From the NCBI GenBank assembly GCA_016490735.1, contig JAEMWC010000563.1:295001-359000 (forward strand): a DNA stretch of 64,000 bases, given 5' to 3'. The notes beneath the pieces were generated by a model. It was not told the DNA's origin. It did no database searches and saw nothing but the letters and a program-made list of their open reading frames with translations. Origin of the DNA: Pachyseris speciosa (Eukaryota; Cnidaria; Anthozoa; Scleractinia; Pachyseridae). Position 1 is the first letter of the stretch. Each line of letters begins with the position of its first letter. A program made the position numbers and the translations under genes. Below, piece after piece: positions 9,693 to 20,585 of this stretch.

Positions 9693-10136
9693 ATGATCAG
9701 CTGGAGTCAAGGCTGCATTATTGACTGTTAGCACCAGGGAAATGCTGGGCTCAAAGTCGGCAAGATGCACCTCAAAACAAAACTTCATCTCGTTTTTCGC
9801 AAGAAATGTGCAGCCTAAGGTGTAGTCTTATCAAGTCAGTGTGTAATTTGAAAGAGCCAAGTCAAACTGTTTGAGATGAGATGTGACGTTGACCCTCTTC
9901 GTAGCGTATATTTGGACAGAGCGATTAACTGTCACACTCCCCTTCTAGTTATTGGGCGTCAAGGGTCAACGTCAACGGTGTTGTCTTATCCAATTGGATT
10001 TTTGTCTTTCGTCTCAACGGAAATTACAGAAAACGGAGGTTTTTGAAACCGCAAGAACTTGAAGCAGTATTGGTGATCATTTTAAATTGTTTGCAAACGG
10101 AAAAAAAAAAAAACGAACAATGTGAAGGTATTCTTG
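9693..10136. other. Unique spacer; no gene seen
   Basis: No coding frame or repeat family was recognised here. A run of A at 10101-10113 precedes the foldback element. Confidence 0.4.
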
Positions 10137-10224
10137 TAGCCTGCGAACGCAGACGTATTTGCGGCTGTCACTGGTTTCCGGCGGAACCAGTGACAGCCGG
10201 AAATACGTCTGCGTTCGCAGGCTA
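10137..10224 (+). mobile_element. Short near-perfect hairpin element with 9-bp target duplication
   Basis: The element is 88 bp, almost wholly palindromic: TAGCCTGCGAACGCAGACGT on the left is mirrored by ACGTCTGCGTTCGCAGGCTA on the right, around a small GCGG-containing loop. GTATTCTTG flanks it at 10128-10136 and 10225-10233. The TAGCCTGCG end and 9-bp duplication match the element at 51371-52312, so it is a minimal member of the same Mutator-like foldback group. Confidence 0.85.
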
Positions 10225-10597
10225 GTATTCTTGGGGATAATCTATTTTTTTTTCAGTTTGAAGATCTTTGTTATCACATGAAAATGAATGAAAAAAAAAG
10301 GAGGTCACGTGTTTTCCTTGGCTAGTTATTGAATGTTTTGAAAGTTATTCCTTTAATTTACAAGGTCACAAAATCATTTAGGTAAACATGATGAATTAAA
10401 ATCTTTCGATTCTGTCCGTTAACCCATTATATCGAAGGAATTATAAAATCAGGATATTTAGTGATATTTACGGTTACATGTTCTATCCTGGATTGGGTAG
10501 AAAATTTTAAGTCGACCACTTTGTGCAAGGTTTCTATTTATCTCTAATGTACAGCTCGACAATTAGTCTTTATGAGGAAAATGTGTTTGATTTATAG
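10225..10597. other. AT-rich spacer before the copy-2 exon; no gene seen
   Basis: The text has poly-T and poly-A runs (10247-10254, 10291-10300) and may be intron sequence leading to the acceptor at 10597. Nothing else was recognised. Confidence 0.35.
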
Positions 10598-10822
10598 GTA
10601 GCCGTGCTTTCAGAAGCCAGCTTTGTCCTATTGGACACAGGTGTAGATGAATACGACATTAAATTTTTAGTGAAATATGCTTGGCCATATGAATTGTTGT
10701 GTTTCTTAAGAAAAAACAACGGCAGCGAAAACTTCATTTCAGATATAACTTCTCTTTTTGCTGTAACTCTTCCGCGATTATTCCAAGTTTTTCCGTGTTC
10801 AACACCGTTCACAGCAGTTTAG
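10598..10822 (+). CDS. 3' terminal exon of an unrecognised gene, duplication copy 2
   Basis: A plausible splice acceptor (pyrimidine-rich tract, TTTATAG) ends at 10597. It is followed by an open frame of 74 codons ending in TAG at 10820-10822. The start is a splice acceptor choice, not a start codon; the frame has no ATG. The tail is conserved with 3-149 in copy 1. Upstream exons were not found between 9700 and 10590, so this copy may be a decapitated duplicate. No family is recognised. Confidence 0.4.
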   Translation, partial: VAVLSEASFVLLDTGVDEYDIKFLVKYAWPYELLCFLRKNNGSENFISDITSLFAVTLPRLFQVFPCSTPFTAV

Positions 10823-11640
10823 TTTCTGAATGGTTCGCACACGGTTTTCAAGTTGAATGAATAAGGGCGAAATAATTACGTAACGAGAAGTTATGTTTAC
10901 CGTTTCCCTTGACGTCGTCGTTGTTAAAGTTCCATCAGTAGTGTTGGTTCGCGGGATTTGCCAGCAGAATTACAAGAAACAACGTTGAGAAGACTAGAGT
11001 GAGTTGATAGTTCCAGCGAATTATGTTTTTTATTATAATTCCAGAGGCCAGTTGCTCAAAGCATGGTTAGCGCTAACCAGGGTTAAATACCATGGCAACC
11101 TATGGGTCTTAATACATCTTAACGTCCTTAACCAATGGATAACGATAACTATGCTTCGAGCTACTCAGTCCAGGTGTGTAATCCATGTAACTTGCAGCTG
11201 AAATGAGTTGGTTATTGTGTGTCGATATGTGCCTCTTTCGGGTCAGCAAACGCCACTGGACTGAAACGTCGTCTTAGCAAATCACTTTTAAGCCGGGCTC
11301 TTTTACGGTTATATAGAGAAACAAAGTATCAAGACATTGAAACCGAATAGCTTAATTCCGATTACTCAAAAAGGTCAGAAATGAATGCAAAAATACTTAC
11401 AGGTCTTAAGAATAAGAATATAACACCGTATATTATCAAGTAAAATGTGTTCTTAGAATCATGTGATTCCGTAAAGAAAGTGTGATATTTTTCCATGGTT
11501 ATGTCGGAAGAATCCCAATTTTGAAAACGTGCTGTCAATATATTATTGCCATTTAACGTCGAACGCCACTGCACAAAGCCAAGTGTTCTGCTGGCTCATA
11601 GTGCGTCATAAATCATTGTTTCCCTTACCCTTTTCTCAAA
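10823..11640. other. Intergenic, partly duplicated; no gene seen
   Basis: The stretch 10866-11180 matches 2065-2360 of copy 1, including the GCATGGTTAGCGCTAACCAG palindrome-like phrase (11062-11081). After 11182 the copies are unrelated until about 11620. A 70-codon minus-strand frame at 11362-11574 has no recognisable features. Confidence 0.4.
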
Positions 11641-11661
11641 AACACTCGACAATTTCCACAT

Positions 11662-12837
11662 GGGTCTTGACTTAATTGATCACCATGTCTTAGCCCAAAA
11701 GCTCTCCGCGTATGACTTTCCGAAACCGATCATGAATGTGCTGGATATTGGATTTTCTAACGAATAGAATGCAGAGGGTGAAATTTAGTCGTGATTGTGT
11801 ATCGGAATGGCGTGCTGTACCGGCAGGAGTTCCTCAGGGGACGAAACTCGGCCCCTGGTTATTTCTAATAATGATTAATGACTTGAGTGTGGCAGAAACG
11901 AACATGTGGAAGTATGTAGACGATATTACCCTCGCTGAGTGCGTGGAAAAGAACGGAACCAGCTCCTTGCAGTTGCGTGTTGACGAACTTGTTTCGAAGT
12001 CTCAAGCTGATGGTTTTCAGTTGAACGAATCGAAGTGCAAGGAACTTAGAATATCATTCTCAAAGTCAGAGAATACTTTAGAGACTGTCACTATCAACGA
12101 TATGAACATTGAGGTTGTTCCATCCGCTAAATTACTAGGTGTTATGATATCTAATGATTTGAATTGGAATGCACACGTAGAAATGATATGTAAGAAAGTC
12201 TCGGCGCGTCTCTACTTTCTTAGGCAATTAAATCGCGCGAAAGTGCCGACTAACGACCTTCTATGTTTCTACAGCACCTGCATTCGCCCAGTTGTAGAGT
12301 ACACGTGTCCAGCCTTTCATACTGCTCTACCGCAATATCTCTCCGAAGAGTTAGAACGCCTGCAGAAGCGAGCACTGCGTATAATAAGCAATAATGATCT
12401 ATCTTATAGACAGGTTTTAGAAGTGTTTAACATACCTACCTTGTATGACAGGAGAGAGGCGATTGGTAATTTAATGTTCCAAGAGATAAGTAATAACAAT
12501 AATCACAAGCTTTATTCACTACTTCCACCACCTTACCTTGGCACTCTGCGAACACGGAAAAATCGCAATTTCCAAGTCCCACGTTTTAAGACCTTGAATC
12601 TTTATAGAGACAGTTTTGTTATAAGCCATTGCCGATAGCGCGTCCTTTTATCAGTTTATCTTTTTAGTTGTATCTTAATTGTAATTTAGTGGTTACACAA
12701 TGATAAGTTTTATTATTGTCAAATTCTTACCAATTAATTTTCATAATCACTATCACATATAGTTGTAATTTACATTTTATGATTGTAAAATATCATCGTA
12801 ATTCAGCTCTCGGGCTGTAAGGGTAATTTTTAATAAA

Positions 12838-12870
<33 letters not shown>
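11662..12870 (+). mobile_element. 5'-truncated non-LTR retrotransposon (reverse transcriptase C-terminal part)
   Basis: The frame 11736-12638 encodes about 300 residues of a LINE reverse transcriptase. It has the GVPQGTKLGPWLF palm segment, catalytic YVDD, and the downstream thumb region with LLGVMI..LNW and CIRPVVEY. The preceding 11665-11733 encodes more palm sequence (DLIDHHVLAQKL) in another frame, so one frameshift is present. The 3' end is a (TATC)n tail at about 12838-12870. It is 5'-truncated, as is usual for LINEs. The left junction replaces the CGTTCTAGC text of copy 1, so there is no clean target duplication. The style is CR1/L2-like. Confidence 0.88.
12838..12870 (+). repeat. (TATC)n microsatellite tail of the LINE
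   Basis: Eight or so tandem TATC units follow AATAAAC directly at the LINE 3' end. They mark the retroposition terminus. Confidence 0.9.
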
Positions 12871-12872
<2 letters not shown>

Positions 12873-13472
12873 AATAGTTAATGACCGCCTCTTCAACCGA
12901 TTACTCAAGTTTAAATGAGACTGCACGAAAAAGCGAACATTTGGCTTATGTGCCTTTTAAAAAATACCCTTTGAGGAGTCGTTTAAATATGGTAAAATAT
13001 CTGAAATATCTAGTATCGGCTATAGTTTACTAATTTAACAAAAATTGGTTTTTGAGCAGTGGTGTTCTTTGCATGAGCACATGAATAAATCACTTCTGTC
13101 ATCGCATTTTATGGCTACAAGGATTGAAATTTCATCCGTTGTTGATATTCAACCAAGAGTTAAATTGTGCATAATAATATTTTCCTCAGCGCGGCATTAC
13201 AAAATGTTCCTTTTGAATCTTTTGCAACTATTTTAATGAGATACATTGTCAGTGTAAAGAATGTTCACCGCAAGAACAATTACCCTGGAAAAAGATCATA
13301 TGGTCGGAAAAGAGAGCTTGCGTAGAATTTGCTCATAAATTGTTAAAACGAATAAAGAGCAAACAGGAAATTGTCATACCATTTTCCTTGGAACCAAAAC
13401 GGCGCAAATATATATTTTTTCTTTCTATCTGCTCAGTTTGAATAAAAAGAGATACGAGCAAAACGAGCTTCT
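12871..13472. other. 3' flank of GPCR copy 2; no other gene seen
   Basis: Counterpart of 3443-4027 with one segment (about 12935-12965) absent from copy 1. It probably includes the receptor's 3' UTR on the minus strand. Confidence 0.45.
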
Positions 13473-14414
13473 TCAGCTTGAAGAACGAGCAAAATGTCTT
13501 AATGTGTCCTTTACGGCTTGTCTTACTTCTCTGATTTTCCAGCAATACAGAACTGGGTTTAATGAAGAGTTCAAGAAAACCAAAGTCAAGGAAAATTCCT
13601 TGGCGAGGTACAAAGATTGCGAGGGTTCGCAAATGGTCCATAGAGCGCTTACTATACCATATGGTAAGTAACAGAAAACCAATGCTACCTGCAGCCACGC
13701 AGCACTACTCACTGCCTTTCTGTACCGCGCCATGTTCAGTTGACTCGTGACGCTTGTTTCCCTTCGCCCAACGAGGTCTTGTACTTGAATTTGGCGATGA
13801 TGAAGGTTGAAGAAAATCTTCGAGTAACAGCAGATGGAGATCGCTAAACAAAGAGATATTCCTATGTTCCCACACCACAACGTTACATGATGGTAATTCC
13901 AAAAATACATTGACGCCGTCATTAGGGATATGCCCCAGATAACGATAACAATTCCCCGGGTTCGATTCAGTGTAACAACTTGTCTGTATTTTATCCCCAA
14001 CACTAGGGCGAGAAGTCTGTCTATGCTTATTGTAGTCAATATCATTAGAGATACCGGACCCATTATGTAGACTGGTAAGAAAACGAGACTTAACGCATGG
14101 CGACAAACTTCCCAGTTTTCGAATACCGCAGAAAGCCATCCCGTAACAATAAGAGGCTCTGAGATGACACCAACACAGAGATCCGTAACTGACAGAGTCC
14201 GAAGCAAGAGTTTTGTGGGCGGATGAAGCGAACACTCCTTAAGAAAAGCTACTTGGATAAGAATATTTCCCAGAAGAGCAGCGATGCACAGAAAAATGTT
14301 GATCACTGAAAGACTTAACAGCTCTTTTCTTATCGCATTTGAGCTTTCAGCGGAGCAGTACAGCTGACCATATTTCTCGTTCTCTCCGTTTCCTGAAACG
14401 TTTGTTTCTGCCAT
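13473..14414 (-). CDS. Class A (rhodopsin-family) GPCR, copy 2
   Basis: This is a 313-residue tandem duplicate of the receptor at 4028-4969, also single-exon and intact. The same motifs are present: GN in TM1, SVTDL, DRL, paired Cys, FCYLP and NPVLY. About a dozen residues differ, and most lie in TM6, the third extracellular loop, TM7 and the C-terminal tail (for example IVSALWTI for VIGTLWTI). The remainder is nearly identical even at silent sites. Retention of two open frames next to decayed neighbours argues that both are functional. The ligand is not known. Confidence 0.92.
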   Translation of the reverse strand: MAETNVSGNGENEKYGQLYCSAESSNAIRKELLSLSVINIFLCIAALLGNILIQVAFLKECSLHPPTKLLLRTLSVTDLCVGVISEPLIVTGWLSAVFENWEVCRHALSLVFLPVYIMGPVSLMILTTISIDRLLALVLGIKYRQVVTLNRTRGIVIVIWGISLMTASMYFWNYHHVTLWCGNIGISLCLAISICCYSKIFFNLHHRQIQVQDLVGRRETSVTSQLNMARYRKAVSSAAWLQVALVFCYLPYGIVSALWTICEPSQSLYLAKEFSLTLVFLNSSLNPVLYCWKIREVRQAVKDTLRHFARSSS

Positions 14415-15339
14415 GGTTGTGACTGATACGGAGAATTCCAGACGCCCTTAGAACCCAGAATTTGAAGCTGAACCTCGCCTTTGAATTAAAACAGGATATT
14501 GCGTAAGTGGCCAGCGGTGAATTTGAATTTGAGCCTGAAAGTGACAAACAATTTATATCTATTCCCCTTTTATAATTATTGAATTTAGCTGTGATGTAGA
14601 CATCATTTATGCAAGTCCATGGGATACGAAATTAGGTTTCAAACACGTTTCCAGTGCAAGCCCGAAAATTGCTTATAAAATCAGTTCAAGCTCTGACATT
14701 GTTTATGTAAATTTTCATCGTTTTATTTCATTATTTACTTAAGTATTGCGTTCCTTATTTACCGTGGTAGCTATTTGGTTTTAACTTACCATGTCGTCGA
14801 GGGCGATTTATATTAAATAATCGAGGCAATTGAAACACAGGAGATGGCTATTGGCTCAGGCTGAAGGAAACTGCCAAAAATGGTTTGTGCAATGACAGCT
14901 AATAACAAATGCTTTGTTTATGGACAGGGTATAGACTGCAGGTGTTTCAATTAAAAAAGAGGTAGAATTTGCTTTTTGTTCCTTGTTCCTTGACGTTTGC
15001 GCTTTGTCTGGGAACAAAAAAAAAACCGAATCAGAAAAGAGCTTAACCCTGATGAACTCTAGTTATGTAACATACTGTAGCATATGAACTCAATGGTAAT
15101 GGTAATGGTAAGGTACTTATATACCGCTCATATCACATAGTCTCATGGCGGTTTACCGATCACTGGCCGGGGGACTTGACCAGAAGGATAACTGTGAATT
15201 GAACAACGAAAACAAAGAGATGAAACCAGTTGCACTGAAATACAAACCTGGAGCAAGTTACTATGATTTAGTGCGATAGTACAAAGTTGATGTAAGTGTT
15301 AGAATCGTTTTTGTTGTTGTTTGTTTCCTAAATAAGACG

Positions 15340-15550
15340 AGAGATTTTATAAATGTACTTAAGTGTGTATTTACCACCCGTTAGCATTGCTTAAATGTTC
15401 TTTTGTCTGTTTTGCTGCCGCTTTGACTAATTATTAATTAATGAATTTTTTTTTTGTATTTAATGTTATTTCGAAGTGAGCCCTCTTGATGAGTTATTTT
15501 TCTCTTAGGGCAAACTTCGCCAATAATATGTTTAAATAAAAAAAAGAAAA
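15340..15550. other. Copy-2-only insertion of about 205 bp
   Basis: Copy 1 reads straight through from TAAATAAGACG to TACAGCGTTAG at about 5884-5900. Copy 2 has an AT-rich insert between repeated AATAAGACG phrases at about 15330 and 15550, so a 9-bp or longer duplication (AATAAGACG) brackets it. The 3' end is A-rich (AAATAAAAAAAAGAAAAT), as expected for a short retroposed sequence. Identity is unknown. Confidence 0.55.
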
Positions 15551-15742
15551 TAAGACGTACAGCGTTAGTGCAATAATAGTACATTGGGCCGGATAAAAAA
15601 ATAGTTTTTTCTTTTATGAAGCAGCTACAATATCTTGATACAAATTCAATTCATGAAGGCTGGTTTTCACTAGCGACGGAGTTGGAGTCGGAGTTATAAA
15701 AGGCTTATGACGAACGGAAAATAAAACAAAACTCGGAGTCTT

Positions 15743-15743
<1 letters not shown>

Positions 15744-15775
<32 letters not shown>

Positions 15776-16015
15776 TTAGCTGGCTCGACTGTCGCACGAC
15801 TCCAGCACGAGTTCGTTTCAGACGTCGAATTTGATTCCGGATTTGAAACGTGCAACGCGCGTTCACAGCTTCCGAATATTCAGTGCTAAGCACCATATTT
15901 GGAAACCTCTCGCTCCATTCTTTGGCGCGAGTAAGCACAGCGCGGTCAACAATGTAGCAAATTTAGCACCTCCTCAAAAATCTCCACCTCCGTTTTTCCT
16001 CGGAGTGTTTCACCG

Positions 16016-16056
<41 letters not shown>

Positions 16057-16172
16057 CTGTTTTCCATTTCATCTCACCGACGTGTTCGTCATTTTTAATT
16101 TCGCGCGGGAACATTGGTGAAATTGCGTCACGGTCTTCTTGCGAAATGATTGGTTGAATGTTTCTCTCTTGA

Positions 16173-16221
<49 letters not shown>

Positions 16222-16566
16222 AAGAACACAAAGGGCAGTTACACGTTTCAACCCTTATGGGTTTCTGATTCCGTCGAATAAAAAGCTGTTTCTCAATTTC
16301 TTACTCAAAGTCGTCGGGTGCCGTAATCAAAACACTGAGCAGCCGTTGTACGAAATAAATCCAAAATGTTAACTTATGAATTGAGTTCGACACGGCAGTA
16401 GCACGACGTTTGAAACTAAGTCGTGATACAGCCGTGTACTGACCACGGCAAGCCTTGCAGTGCTACTCGGCAGTAGCACGACTTGGTTTCAAAGGTCGTG
16501 CTTGAGTCGAATTTAATTCAATTAATTGAGTTCGACACGGCAGTAGGACGACGTTTGAAACGAGCC
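15744..16566 (+). mobile_element. PIF/Harbinger-like MITE with TTA target duplication (copy 2)
   Basis: This 823-bp counterpart of 6093-6915 lies between TTA at 15741-15743 and 16567-16569. Because it sits at the same place in both duplicates, its insertion predates the tandem duplication. Only a few substitutions separate the two copies. Confidence 0.8.
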
Positions 16567-18192
16567 TTAGTTGGAGTCATAAGCTCGACGGGATCGGAGT
16601 GGCAAAAATCACAACATTTCCATTTTTGTCCGCTTCTGCTGGCGACTCCGTCTCTTACGATCTAATGAAAAATAGATTGTTGGAGTCGCAAGTCGCAAAA
16701 AAACAATTGCAATGCTCCAATCAAGGCCCGCCAAAGGAAAAATTTCAGCCCCAAGAAAAGAAGCAGGACTGGATCTACCCACAATTCACCAGGAGCTGAG
16801 CATTAGCAAAAGGGTGTATTACAGAAACGAAGCTTTGTTCAAGGAAGAGACCGCTGTGTGTCAACAGATGTTGCCAACCAAATCCATGTCTCCAGGGAAG
16901 GACCTGTCAGGAGATTTGTGACCCCTCCACTGTGAGGTTTAACTGCACTTGTCCTGAAAATTACATTGGTCAGCGGTGCGACAAAATAAAACCACGGAGC
17001 TACAGCTATTTGACAAGAAATGGCGTCAAGATGTGTGGGATACACTTCCTGTACGGTTCACAAAACAATCGCTTTCCAGTCTACTGCGATTTTGATTCCG
17101 AAGTTAACTATGTCTGGGCCTTAATACTATCTTTTTCATTTGAAAACAACAACATGTTCAAGGATTACAGATTTGCGGTTAACCATCCTGTTAATTATAA
17201 TGACGATAAAGGTGTGATCACCTGGAATGCTTATCGATTGTCATTGTCCCACACGTAGTCAATTGCTGCCGTATCAACCCACTTAAGAGCCACTTGCAAC
17301 TTCCCGGATGATGGCCTCGTGTACACAGACTACGCACGCGCAAAGTTGGAAGGCCACGATCTATTTGGTCAGTGGAAAGAGCAGTGCCGCGCATATGAAG
17401 TTGTTAATATACGGGGACTTAAGTGCCAGGAATGCACCGTGGGAACTTGGCAAATTGGTGCGTGGTGTATTGACAATGACAAGAGTTCTGCGGTGGGCTG
17501 TCAGTTTGATGGCGGGAGTGGAGCTGTATCATCAGAAGATAATTTTGGAAATTATGACAAAATAAACACTGAATTTCGATGTACATCAAATCAAAAGTCA
17601 ACCAGTCATTTCTGGACTGGAACCAAGTTGTCCGATTGAGTTATTTCTCCAGTACAGCAAAATGGTAAACTCCTACAGCCTTAGTAAGGACCAGCTTTTG
17701 TACTGTATTTTATCGAAGAATATTTATTTGGTTCAGAGAAGAGTACTCTTATAGTCAATAAGTTTCGACTTTTTATTAACTGCATTGATGTTCATCTAAA
17801 ACGTTTTTGTGAAGTCTTTTATTACTGCCAATCACATGAAAAGTTCATTAGCTTCCAAGCAAGTCATGCAACGCATCAAATGTATTATCTAACTCGTGTG
17901 TATTTGACAGGCATGCAACGGAATTAATATGTCGTACGCCAGCATACAAGACACTGGCAGACGTAGAATCTGATGTCCGTTTAAGTTTTAGTTCCAGTTC
18001 CTTGCAGGGGACCTAGTGTCCTTTTGTTTTACGCGCCTTGTGCACTGCACTGAATCTCTTGCTATAGATAGAAAGTATTTGCATAAAATAGAGTTCAATC
18101 CTCAGGGGTTTAGTTTGGGAGACCAACATGGCCGTCGTTTCTTTGTTTTGGGACACCAACATGGCAACATTAATCTATTGCTGTATTTTGAA

Positions 18193-18967
18193 TAGCCTCC
18201 TTCGCAGACGTCTTTGGGCTCGTCACGCGTTCCTTGCCCACGGACGACTGCTGAACTGAACTACCACTTCCGTTCGCGGCGGTTAGCCAATCATAGTTCG
18301 TTTTCCAATTTATGGAAAGTAGGACTTCGACCCCGGGATTGCTTTCACAGACTATGCACGTGAATCGGGTGTCGATTTCCATTCTTACGCAGCTCGTTAA
18401 TAGTTTCTTCAAAACAAAGGTTAACCGCCGGCGAACGGAAGTGGCAGTTCAGTTCAGCAGACGTTCGTGGGCAAGGAACGCGTAACGAGCCCAAAGACCA
18501 GGGGCACCCAACGAGCCAAATCAACCAAAAGTTGTAGAAAGCCATTTTTAAGTACCTTGTGGTGTTTAAAGTCTGTTTAAAGCGATTTTTTCATAAGCTA
18601 GAAGAAGTTCATCTGTTCGGATTCCCTAGCTGAAATTTTAATTGCCCGAAAATGTTAGGGAACAAATCTTGCTTTGAGCAAATGCAAACTGAAATGAACT
18701 TTCTACGAACTTTCTAGGGAACTATTTTCTTTTCGAAAATACTAGCTGATATTTTTGACTGCCAAAAACAGCAATTACGACCTTTCCGAAAACCTCAGGG
18801 GCTATGATTTCCCAATTTCAAATATTTTAGGCCACGTTTTAGCTACGAAAATCCGAGTGCACTCTTTAATCGACGCCGAAAGCGAAAGGCGACTTACCCT
18901 CCACCGAACAGATATCGACCGAAATTTGTCGTTGGGTGCCGCTGAAAGACGTCTGCGAAGGAGGCTA
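18193..18967 (+). mobile_element. Foldback (Mutator-like) element, copy 2, carrying a nested hAT-like element
   Basis: This is the same foldback as 8702-9033, with the TATTTTGAA duplication at 18184-18192 and 18968-18976. The right arm is split at AAAGAC by the element at 18499-18944. The element predates the tandem duplication since both copies have it at the same site. Confidence 0.85.
18499..18944 (+). mobile_element. Non-autonomous hAT-like element with 6-bp target duplication
   Basis: The element is 446 bp. Ends are CAGGGGCACCCAACGA and TCGTTGGGTGCCGCTG, inverted repeats with one mismatch. AAAGAC flanks it at 18493-18498 and 18945-18950. CAGGG ends are typical of hAT; classic hAT duplications are 8 bp, but shorter ones are known in some lineages, so the superfamily is inferred. 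A 74-codon open frame inside (18755-18979) is shared in altered form with the sister copy at 61286-61734 but overruns the element, so it is not taken as a gene. Confidence 0.82.
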
Positions 18968-19202
18968 TATTTTGAATAGTCTCACCAGGGATTTCTTTGG
19001 CACCGCATTTTAATACAACGCCTCAGGAAAGTACTCTCAGAAACTTTCGTTCTACAGGTCATTTTTTTTTGTTTGACGAATTTAGGCCACAGTCTCAAGA
19101 GCTGAGCCACCTTGTACAGCGTAATAAGTAACACCACAGCAAAGCACTACTCAACAATGTGTGTTTGAATCTTCAAGCTTGCGGTTTCATCAACAGGCTC
19201 TA

Positions 19203-20585
19203 AAACTAGAATGAGTTATGGTTTGACGAACAAAGATATAAGGATTACAACACTACTAAACAGAAGGACGGTTAATTTTTTTTCTCACGATTGTCGAGAC
19301 AGGCAGATAGATGGACCAATTGGTTGCCAAGACAGACGTACACATGCAAGTGTCGAGCAAATGGCTCATAATCCAGATAATCTTACTAAAGCAAAACATA
19401 ATTATATATCACGAAAGAAAACCTGCAAAAAAAAGCTGACTGTCAGGAGAATTATGCTAGTTTTGTTGCAACGTGCACTGCAAGGCAGCAAGCGATTCGC
19501 AGTATTATACACTTTTTTAACATTACCGTTTATGTTCAGGGTATAAAATTTTCGATTTTTTTCCCATAAAAGTAAACATTTTACTGTGATCGTTCAAGCA
19601 AAAGAAAAAAAACAATTCAAAACGTTTGAATAGTCGCCGAGAAATTGGGAAAAACCTATTTGCACCGGACGTAAACGTTGACAGTGTTGATGCGAATGCA
19701 GCCAACTGGAGCGAACTAGAAAAGGAGTGCTCACCTAGAAACATTGAAGAGACTTTCATTATTAATTGACAAAAAGAAAAGTCGAACAGCGAACGTGAAA
19801 ATAAAATTGTACAATAACAATAATAAGTTCAAGTCGTACTGAAATGAATTGCATATGTAGCCTCTCGTTACTAACGTATGTTACCCAGGAATCGGAATCG
19901 ATGATGAACTCTAAAATGAACTTTCAACCCGCTTTCAACAGAGTGGGGTAGCAGAGAGGCAGTGATATCAGCCATGCACCGAAAATATTTCACCCCACCC
20001 CACAGGGTTTTCTAATGGTTCATCTCTTAGCAAAGTTTATTGGCTGTTTACTACGCCCTCTGATTGGTTGTTTTGACGACGGGGCGATCGGCGGATTTTT
20101 GTTCCAATTTTATTAAGGTCGAGGTAAGGAATTCACCAAAATACATTTTAGCGTAACGGCCCTTCAACAGTTTTTATAAGCAAAAGAGCAGTGTTCGTTA
20201 TTATACAGTATATACGCTTTTATTGGCTAAACTTAAACTACAACCGTTTTCTTTTATGAATTCGCTAAAACATCATTGAAAAAATGCTCTGTCTCACAGG
20301 TGCATTTAAAATCTCAAGAGCAATGATTCATCGCTTTCATTCGTTCGAAAATTGTGATTCGATTCTTGATGCTTCATGAAAATTCTCGATTCTCGTGAGA
20401 ATCAAGTATTGAGAAATAGTAAATAGAAGCAGATTTCAAGAAATATGAATGTTTCCAAACTTTTACTGGCTGAAGCCAGAGTGATGTCAAAATGAACCCA
20501 TCTCATAGCTAATTTAACTTCATAAAGTCTCTTGTAATACAGTCATGGCTACTATGCTTTAGTTGATCTGTCCATCTGATCATCT
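19203..20585. other. Unique intergenic stretch; no confident gene
   Basis: Directly after the duplication junction, 19211-19546 holds an open frame of 111 codons with no recognised motif and ordinary base composition. It is not called a gene. The rest is AT-rich spacer, and its right part may contain the BBLN 3' UTR (BBLN runs on the minus strand). Confidence 0.4.

Larger units (their letters stand above)
15184..17639 (+). pseudogene. PAN/EGF/fibrinogen-like secreted protein gene, copy 2, broken
   Basis: This matches 5739-8148. The PAN-like exon (15184-15291) has gained a TAG where copy 1 has the Glu of YDLVREY. The EGF and fibrinogen-like block is one frame from about 16842 to the TGA at 17637-17639, interrupted only by the TAG at 17256-17258 that copy 1 shares. 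That position would read Gln with one base change. After the stop, the same frame continues through a Cys-rich tail (LKCQECTVGTWQ, SAVGCQFDG, FRCTSNQ). The shared stop means the gene was already damaged before the duplication, unless the stop is read through. Confidence 0.78.
10677..19202 (+). repeat. Tandem segmental duplication, copy 2
   Basis: This is the second copy of the block at 1-9262 in the same orientation. Its left limit cannot be fixed because copy 1 runs off the window; the terminal exon at 10598-10822 suggests it begins further left. Copy-2-only material is the LINE end at about 11662-12870, about 205 bp at 15340-15550, and the 446-bp hAT-like element at 18499-18944. The right limit is at 19202, after which the sequence no longer matches copy 1. 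Confidence 0.95.

Noticed and set aside
19211..19546. 111-codon open frame after the duplication junction
   Set aside because: No motif, no splice context, no sister copy; length is within chance for this composition.
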